Below are positions 59,179 through 64,000 of a DNA stretch of 64,000 nt, one piece after another. The notes under the pieces were generated by a model. It was not told the origin of the DNA, did not search any database, and saw nothing but the letters and a program-made list of their open reading frames with translations. Each line of letters starts with the position of its first letter. Position 1 is the first letter of the stretch. The DNA comes from Polynucleobacter sp. JS-JIR-II-50 (lineage in GTDB: Bacteria > Pseudomonadota > Gammaproteobacteria > Burkholderiales > Burkholderiaceae): positions 310,001 to 374,000 of the forward strand of contig NZ_CP061307.1 in the NCBI RefSeq assembly GCF_018687895.1, given 5' to 3'. The position numbers and the translations under genes are program-made.

Positions 59179-61413
59179 ATGGCTTCAGAGAAATCAAAGA
59201 TTATTTATACGCTGACAGATGAGGCGCCACTTTTGGCTACTCGCGCATTTCTGCCAATTATTCGTACTTTTGCAGCTCCTGCTGGCGTGGAGATTGTGAC
59301 GAGTGATATTTCAGTCGCCGCTCGTATCTTGGCTGAGTTTCCTGAATGCCTGACCCCTGAGCAGCAGGTCCCTAATAACTTGGCTGAGCTAGGCAAAATG
59401 ACTTTATTGCCTGATACCAACATCATTAAGTTGCCAAATATTAGCGCCTCTGTACCTCAGCTGCTCGCAGCCATTAAAGAGTTGCAAGCCAAAGGCTACA
59501 AGATTCCTGATTTCCCTGAAGATCCAAAAACGGATGAAGAAAAATCCATTCGGACCCGTTATTCCAAATGCTTGGGTAGCTCGGTAAACCCAGTATTGCG
59601 CGAAGGCAACTCTGACCGCCGAGCTCCTCCAGCTGTCAAACGTTACGCTCGTAAAAATCCACACTCGATGGGGGAGTGGAGTCAGGCGTCACGCACTCAC
59701 GTTTCTCATATGCATGGCGGCGATTTTTATGCTGGCGAGAAGTCCATGACGATGACTAAGGCCTGTGATGTGAAGATGGACTTGGTAACGAAGAGTGGCA
59801 AGAACATTGTCCTCAAACCCAAAGTCTCTTTATTGGCTGGCGAAATTATCGACAGTATGTATATGAGTAAAAAAGCCCTTTGTGATTTTTATGAAAAAGA
59901 AATCGAAGATGCTTATAAGACCGGCATGATGTTGTCCTTGCACGTTAAGGCAACCATGATGAAAGTTTCTCACCCAATCGTGTTTGGTCACGCAGTAAAG
60001 ATTTTCTACAAAGATGCTTTTGAAAAGCATGCCAAGCTGTTTGAAGAGTTGGGCGTGAATGCTAATAACGGTATGAGCAGTCTCTACGAAAAGATTAAAA
60101 CTTTGCCAGAATCTAAGCGCGAAGAAATCATTCAAGATTTGCATGCCTGCCACGAGCATCGTCCAGCATTGGCGATGGTGGACTCTGCTAAAGGTATTAC
60201 CAATCTCCATTCCCCAAGCGATGTGATCGTAGATGCTTCTATGCCTGCAATGATTCGTGCTGGTGGAAAAATGTGGGGTGCTGATGGTCGTTTGCACGAC
60301 ACGAAAGCAGTCATTCCAGAAAGTACGTTTGCCCGTATCTATCAAGAAATGATTAATTTCTGTAAGACGCACGGTAACTTTGATCCAACGACGATGGGTA
60401 CGGTGCCCAACGTCGGCTTGATGGCTCAACAAGCTGAAGAGTACGGTTCACACGACAAGACTTTTGAAATCCCAGAAGCTGGTGTGGCGCGTATCGTTGC
60501 TGATGATGGCACTGTATTGCTTGAGCAAAATGTGGAAGAGGGTGATATCTGGCGCATGTGTCAGGTTAAAGATGCGCCAATTCGTGACTGGGTCAAGTTG
60601 GCCGTCAATCGCGCGCGTCTTTCTAATACTCCAGCAGTATTCTGGCTCGATGAATACCGTCCGCACGAAGCCGAATTGATCAAGAAGGTCAATACCTACC
60701 TTAAAGACTACGATCTGAAGGGTGTTGATATTCAAATCATGTCTCAGACTCGTGCAATGCGTTACACCTTAGAGCGTGTGATTCGTGGCAAGGATACGAT
60801 TTCTGTGACTGGCAATATTTTGCGTGACTATCTCACTGACTTATTCCCAATTATGGAATTAGGTACTAGTGCAAAGATGTTGTCTATCGTGCCTTTGATG
60901 GCCGGTGGTGGTTTGTTCGAAACGGGCGCTGGTGGATCAGCTCCTAAGCACGTTCAACAATTGGTAGAAGAAAACCATTTGCGTTGGGATTCACTTGGTG
61001 AGTTCATGGCTTTAGCCGTATCTCTTGAAGACATCGGTGATAAGACAGGCAACAACAAGGTAAAAATCTTAGCCCGCACTTTGGATGAGGCGACCGGTAA
61101 GTTGTTGGATAACAATAAGTCACCTTCACCACGTACTGGTGAGTTGGATAACCGCGGTAGCCAGTTCTACTTGGCAATGTACTGGGCTGAAGCATTGGCC
61201 GCTCAAACGGAAGATAAAGAATTGCAAGCGCACTTTGCTCCCTTGGCAAAATCTTTGATTGAGAATGAACAAAAGATTGCAGCCGAACTTAAAGAGGTTC
61301 AAGGTAAGCCGGCAGATATTGGCGGTTACTTTATGCCTGATTCTGAGAAGTTTGAAGCAGTAATGCGTCCTAGCGCTACTTTGAATGCGGCTTTAAAGGC
61401 AGCAAACGCATAA
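59179..61413 (+). CDS. icd: Monomeric NADP-dependent isocitrate dehydrogenase
   Basis: A 744-aa monomeric isocitrate dehydrogenase (IDH-II type, about 80 kDa) of the TCA cycle, making 2-oxoglutarate and NADPH. It has the conserved [23 protein letters not shown] start and [19 protein letters not shown] (substrate binding) in the first part, and [10 protein letters not shown] with a typical C-terminal helical end. GAGG lies about seven bases upstream of ATG 59179. A UUCG-type terminator follows. Confidence 0.95.
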   Translation: MASEKSKIIYTLTDEAPLLATRAFLPIIRTFAAPAGVEIVTSDISVAARILAEFPECLTPEQQVPNNLAELGKMTLLPDTNIIKLPNISASVPQLLAAIKELQAKGYKIPDFPEDPKTDEEKSIRTRYSKCLGSSVNPVLREGNSDRRAPPAVKRYARKNPHSMGEWSQASRTHVSHMHGGDFYAGEKSMTMTKACDVKMDLVTKSGKNIVLKPKVSLLAGEIIDSMYMSKKALCDFYEKEIEDAYKTGMMLSLHVKATMMKVSHPIVFGHAVKIFYKDAFEKHAKLFEELGVNANNGMSSLYEKIKTLPESKREEIIQDLHACHEHRPALAMVDSAKGITNLHSPSDVIVDASMPAMIRAGGKMWGADGRLHDTKAVIPESTFARIYQEMINFCKTHGNFDPTTMGTVPNVGLMAQQAEEYGSHDKTFEIPEAGVARIVADDGTVLLEQNVEEGDIWRMCQVKDAPIRDWVKLAVNRARLSNTPAVFWLDEYRPHEAELIKKVNTYLKDYDLKGVDIQIMSQTRAMRYTLERVIRGKDTISVTGNILRDYLTDLFPIMELGTSAKMLSIVPLMAGGGLFETGAGGSAPKHVQQLVEENHLRWDSLGEFMALAVSLEDIGDKTGNNKVKILARTLDEATGKLLDNNKSPSPRTGELDNRGSQFYLAMYWAEALAAQTEDKELQAHFAPLAKSLIENEQKIAAELKEVQGKPADIGGYFMPDSEKFEAVMRPSATLNAALKAANA

Positions 61414-61460
61414 TAGGTATAAGCGATAAGTATTTAAATTTTAAAATAGCTTTAGTATTT

Positions 61461-61490
61461 AAAGGCAAACCTTCGGGTTTGCCTTTTTTA
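61461..61490. terminator. Rho-independent terminator with TTCG loop
   Basis: AAAGGCAAACC / GGTTTGCCTTT with loop TTCG (stable UUCG tetraloop) and T-run, 48 bases after the icd stop. Confidence 0.92.
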
Positions 61491-61512
61491 TTTTTAAATC
61501 TTATTTTGAGAC

Positions 61513-61920
61513 ATGCCTAAACCAAAAGACCTGATTGAATTGAGTTATCTGAGCGAGGCTGTCTCGGATATGTCTTTTCTGGGCTTAATGCGCTTGCTCG
61601 AGTCGGCGCGCGCGTTTAATCAAAAAAATGGTGTTACCGGCATTCTCTTTTACGATAACCAGCAGTTTGCTCAGGTGATTGAAGGTGAGCGTGCGAACAT
61701 TATGAAGGTATGGAAGAGAATCCAGGATGATAAACGGCATCATCGTATTGAATTATTGGAGATTAAAGAAATTTCCGAAAGAAGCTATCCAGATTGGCTA
61801 CTCCGCTTTTATGGTGGCGAGTCTTTAGTTAAAGACTACCCCGACTTGGCTGAAATGGTTGGCGGTATGGATAAAAATAGCCTCGCTTTGATGAACCAAA
61901 TGCGGGCAAGTCAGTTTTAA
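61513..61920 (+). CDS. BLUF-domain blue-light sensor
   Basis: A 135-aa single-domain BLUF flavoprotein that senses blue light through FAD. The key residues are Tyr12 (LSYLSEA), Asn36 ([10 protein letters not shown]), Gln54 (FAQVIEG) and Trp95 (YPDWLLRF), which match the light-switching Tyr, Asn, Gln and Trp of AppA/BlrB. No output domain is fused, so it should act through a partner protein. It lies 55 bases before msrP on the same strand. The small GAGA-ATG spacing gives the start. Confidence 0.9.
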   Translation: MPKPKDLIELSYLSEAVSDMSFLGLMRLLESARAFNQKNGVTGILFYDNQQFAQVIEGERANIMKVWKRIQDDKRHHRIELLEIKEISERSYPDWLLRFYGGESLVKDYPDLAEMVGGMDKNSLALMNQMRASQF

Positions 61921-61975
61921 GCAAGAAATTTTCATCGGTAGCAAAATAGGTTTATTACATTCATGGGAGCGCAAC

Positions 61976-62938
61976 ATGCGTTTTACTGATAAGACCATTC
62001 TTGCAGGCGACATCACTCCAAAAGCCGTATTTGAAAACCGCCGCAATATTATCAAGACTGCTGCTGCAGGGGGTTTTGGAATGGCGCTTGCGCCTTGGTT
62101 CTCTAGAGAGGCGCTTGCTGCTAGCCCAGATAAGCTGGCCGCTACACTTAATCCTGCCTATGCGAATAAAGATGATTTGACTGCCCTGAAGTATGTCACC
62201 AGTTACAACAACTTTTATGAGTTTGGCACTGATAAGACTGATCCAGCTGCGTACGCAGATACTTTACAGACAAGGCCATGGACTATCTCAATTGAGGGTT
62301 TGGTAAAAAAGCCGATGACGCTCGATATCGATGCGCTCCTGAAGTTGGCTCCGATGGAAGAGCGAATTTATCGGATGCGCTGTGTTGAGGGTTGGTCTAT
62401 GGTCATTCCTTGGGATGGTTACTCTCTCTCAAAGCTTATTACTAAAGTCGAGCCGCTGGGATCCGCAAAGTATGTGGAATTTATTTCCTTGGCTGATCGC
62501 AAGCAAATGCCGGGAGTCAAGAGCAATATTATTGATTGGCCCTATCGTGAAGGCTTGCGTATGGACGAGGCCATGAATCCATTAACGCTGCTGACTTTTG
62601 GTCTATATGGAGAAGTCTTACCAAAACAAAATGGCGCCCCAGTCCGTATAGTGGTGCCTTGGAAATACGGCTTTAAGAGCGCCAAGTCGATTGTCAAAAT
62701 CCGTTTTACAGAAGAGATGCCTAAGACCAGCTGGAATCAGTTCGATGCACGTGAGTATGGCTTCTATTCCAATGTGAATCCCCAGGTAGATCATCCGCGC
62801 TGGAGTCAAGCGGTTGAACGTCGCATTGGCGACCCCAAGGGAATGTTTGCGCCAAAGATTAAAACCCAAATGTTTAATGGCTATGGTGAACAAGTAGCTA
62901 GTATGTATACGGGCATGGATTTGAAGAAGTACTATTAG
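61976..62938 (+). CDS. msrP: Periplasmic methionine-sulfoxide reductase catalytic subunit (MsrP/YedY)
   Basis: A 320-aa molybdopterin enzyme that repairs oxidised methionine in periplasmic proteins. It has a Tat signal ([15 protein letters not shown], residues 21-34). The Mo-binding Cys136 lies in [11 protein letters not shown], then [11 protein letters not shown] and [25 protein letters not shown] at about 61965-61969 precedes the ATG. The partner haem membrane protein MsrQ is not next to it in the window; the gene may lie elsewhere, or another electron donor is used. Confidence 0.93.
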   Translation: MRFTDKTILAGDITPKAVFENRRNIIKTAAAGGFGMALAPWFSREALAASPDKLAATLNPAYANKDDLTALKYVTSYNNFYEFGTDKTDPAAYADTLQTRPWTISIEGLVKKPMTLDIDALLKLAPMEERIYRMRCVEGWSMVIPWDGYSLSKLITKVEPLGSAKYVEFISLADRKQMPGVKSNIIDWPYREGLRMDEAMNPLTLLTFGLYGEVLPKQNGAPVRIVVPWKYGFKSAKSIVKIRFTEEMPKTSWNQFDAREYGFYSNVNPQVDHPRWSQAVERRIGDPKGMFAPKIKTQMFNGYGEQVASMYTGMDLKKYY

Positions 62939-62940
62939 CA

Positions 62941-63501
62941 ATGAACAAAATATATTCAGTATTTTTTAGTGCCTGCATTTTATTCTTTCACTTTTCTGCT
63001 TATGGCCAGGGAAGTGATGCACCAGTAAAGACGATTTCATCTCTAGATGTACAGCGTTATTTAGGTACGTGGTATGAGATTGCTAAATACCCCAATTGGT
63101 TTCAGAAGAAGTGCGTTAGCAATACCAAGGCGGTCTATTCGGCTAGGGCTGATGGCACACTAAAAGTGCTTAATAGCTGCAAGACGGCTGAGGGCGATGT
63201 ATCAGAGGCTGAGGGTACTGCAAGGCAGATTGGGGCAAAGGACTCCCCTAAGCTTGAAGTGCGATTCGCACCCGCATGGTTGGCCTTTATCCCTTTTGTA
63301 TGGGGTGATTATTGGGTGATTGACCTAGACGCTCAGTATCAAGTGGCTGTCGTGAGTGATCCTCGTCGTGAATATCTTTGGATTCTGTCCAGAACTCCGC
63401 AGTTGGATAAAAAAGTATATGAGGACATTTTGGTGCGCATACAGGCGCAGCAGTTTGATGTGCGTAAGTTAGAGCTAACTCCACAAGCAATGACAAAGTA
63501 A
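62941..63501 (+). CDS. Periplasmic lipocalin (Blc-like)
   Basis: A 186-aa lipocalin with a signal peptide (to about residue 22) and the GTWYEIA motif (42-48). A Cys pair (58, 80) probably forms a disulfide. Unlike E. coli Blc there is no lipobox Cys after the signal, so it would be soluble in the periplasm. It starts two bases after msrP and so is co-transcribed. Blc-type lipocalins bind lipids or haem and are linked to membrane stress. Confidence 0.9.
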   Translation: MNKIYSVFFSACILFFHFSAYGQGSDAPVKTISSLDVQRYLGTWYEIAKYPNWFQKKCVSNTKAVYSARADGTLKVLNSCKTAEGDVSEAEGTARQIGAKDSPKLEVRFAPAWLAFIPFVWGDYWVIDLDAQYQVAVVSDPRREYLWILSRTPQLDKKVYEDILVRIQAQQFDVRKLELTPQAMTK

Positions 63502-63519
63502 GAGCAAAGTAGCTACGTC

Positions 63520-64000
63520 ATGACTACGCATTTGCTGCCACCCGGGATTGAAGTCTTTGAAAGAGGCTGGCTCTCAGCCAATAATATTTTTCACTTTGGT
63601 GAAAATGATGTCTCCTTGGTAGATTCTGGATATTGCGCCCACCAAGAGCTGACTATCGGTTTAGTTCGGAATGCTTTGCAAAAGCGCGGCCTATTGAAAT
63701 TAAATAAGATAGTAAATACCCATCTACATTCAGATCACTGTGGTGGCAATGCTGCTTTAGTAGAGACTTTTCACTGTGAGGTATATATTCCGGCTGCTGA
63801 AGCATTAGCAGTTAAAAACTGGGATAACACCCTATTAAGTTATGACAACTTGGGTCAAGAGTGTCCACAGTTTCCGTATCAGGGTGTATTAGTTCCGGGC
63901 GAGGAAATATTACTAGGAAGATATCTTTGGAAGATATTGGCGGCACCAGGGCACGATCCACACTCTGTTATGTTGTACCAAGCTGATCATTGCATCTTGC
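63520..64000 (+). CDS. Metallo-beta-lactamase-fold hydrolase (3' end outside window)
   Basis: From ATG 63520 the frame is open to the right edge (160 codons). It has an MBL fold opening with VDSGYC, the zinc motif THLHSDHCGGN (H-x-H-x-D-H), and a later APGHDPHSVML (third zinc His). The family includes hydroxyacylglutathione hydrolases and many general hydrolases. It is 18 bases after the lipocalin stop, so probably the fourth gene of the BLUF-msrP unit. The C-terminus is cut by the window. Confidence 0.85.
   Translation, partial: MTTHLLPPGIEVFERGWLSANNIFHFGENDVSLVDSGYCAHQELTIGLVRNALQKRGLLKLNKIVNTHLHSDHCGGNAALVETFHCEVYIPAAEALAVKNWDNTLLSYDNLGQECPQFPYQGVLVPGEEILLGRYLWKILAAPGHDPHSVMLYQADHCIL

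Noticed and set aside
59830..60432. A 200-codon open frame on the - strand inside the isocitrate dehydrogenase gene
   Set aside because: Antisense to a strongly conserved enzyme. The translation is Cys/His/Trp-heavy with no domain, and no promoter or ribosome-binding site was found.
1..64000. CRISPR array, rRNA or tRNA genes, insertion sequences with transposase
   Set aside because: No regularly spaced repeats, no rRNA core sequences, no tRNA T-loop signatures and no transposase reading frames were found by reading both strands. A tRNA could be missed without a covariance search (tRNAscan-SE would decide).

Overview
The window looks like a chromosomal segment of a freshwater Burkholderiaceae bacterium. 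Polynucleobacter is the best guess. This is inferred from moderate-to-low GC, short intergenic gaps, and gene families common in that group: a Bug/TTT solute receptor, monomeric NADP isocitrate dehydrogenase, a DUF934 protein beside a sulfite reductase, a LivM-LivG fusion and a DUF6352 protein. No rRNA, tRNA or CRISPR array was recognised.

Region 1 (1-15.7 kb, + strand) is a surface-polysaccharide locus. It holds two NeuB-family synthases, a hexapeptide acyltransferase, two DegT/WecE aminotransferases, WbqC, a PIG-L deacetylase, a PglK/MsbA-like ABC flippase, an FkbM and a second methyltransferase, three recognisable glycosyltransferases, a Wzy-like polymerase and a large unknown protein. It becomes very AT-rich towards 12.5-15 kb. 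One GT4 gene appears to start at an ATT codon. The WecA/MraY-type initiating transferase (19.1-20.2 kb, - strand) is cut off from the locus by a 3.4-kb accessory patch: a tyrosine recombinase, an apparent junction of two broken genes, a palindromic candidate recombination site and vapBC.

Region 2 (20-31 kb) has a Ca2+/H+ antiporter, a CbiX chelatase and a sulfite-reduction/siroheme set (CysI, DUF934, SUMT). It also carries two higBA toxin-antitoxin modules, one of them framed by a duplicated terminator. A serine hydrolase, a LigI-like hydrolase and a TTT receptor follow.

Region 3 (31-43 kb) has an enol-lactonase-like hydrolase, HdeD and a small basic protein. A TonB receptor lies directly upstream of a PQQ-type sugar dehydrogenase and a dihaem cytochrome c. 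Next come an acyltransferase, DarP, an inverted toxin-antitoxin pair, a GMC oxidoreductase and an EamA transporter.

Region 4 (42-47 kb) is a Liv-type ABC importer operon with LivM and LivG fused. Region 5 (47-54 kb) has two stress systems. One is a BigR-type persulfide cluster (TauE, persulfide dioxygenase, ArsR/BigR, DUF2892 and membrane proteins). The other is a five-gene operon behind two Fur boxes (outer-membrane protein, 59-aa protein, FMN-binding protein, ApbE, membrane protein) that looks like a flavinylated extracytoplasmic electron-transfer system.

Region 6 (54-64 kb) is mostly housekeeping: a secreted nuclease, lytic transglycosylase, FKBP, DUF6352, an MFS transporter and isocitrate dehydrogenase. 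It ends with a BLUF photoreceptor, MsrP, a lipocalin and a metallo-beta-lactamase-fold protein cut by the window end.
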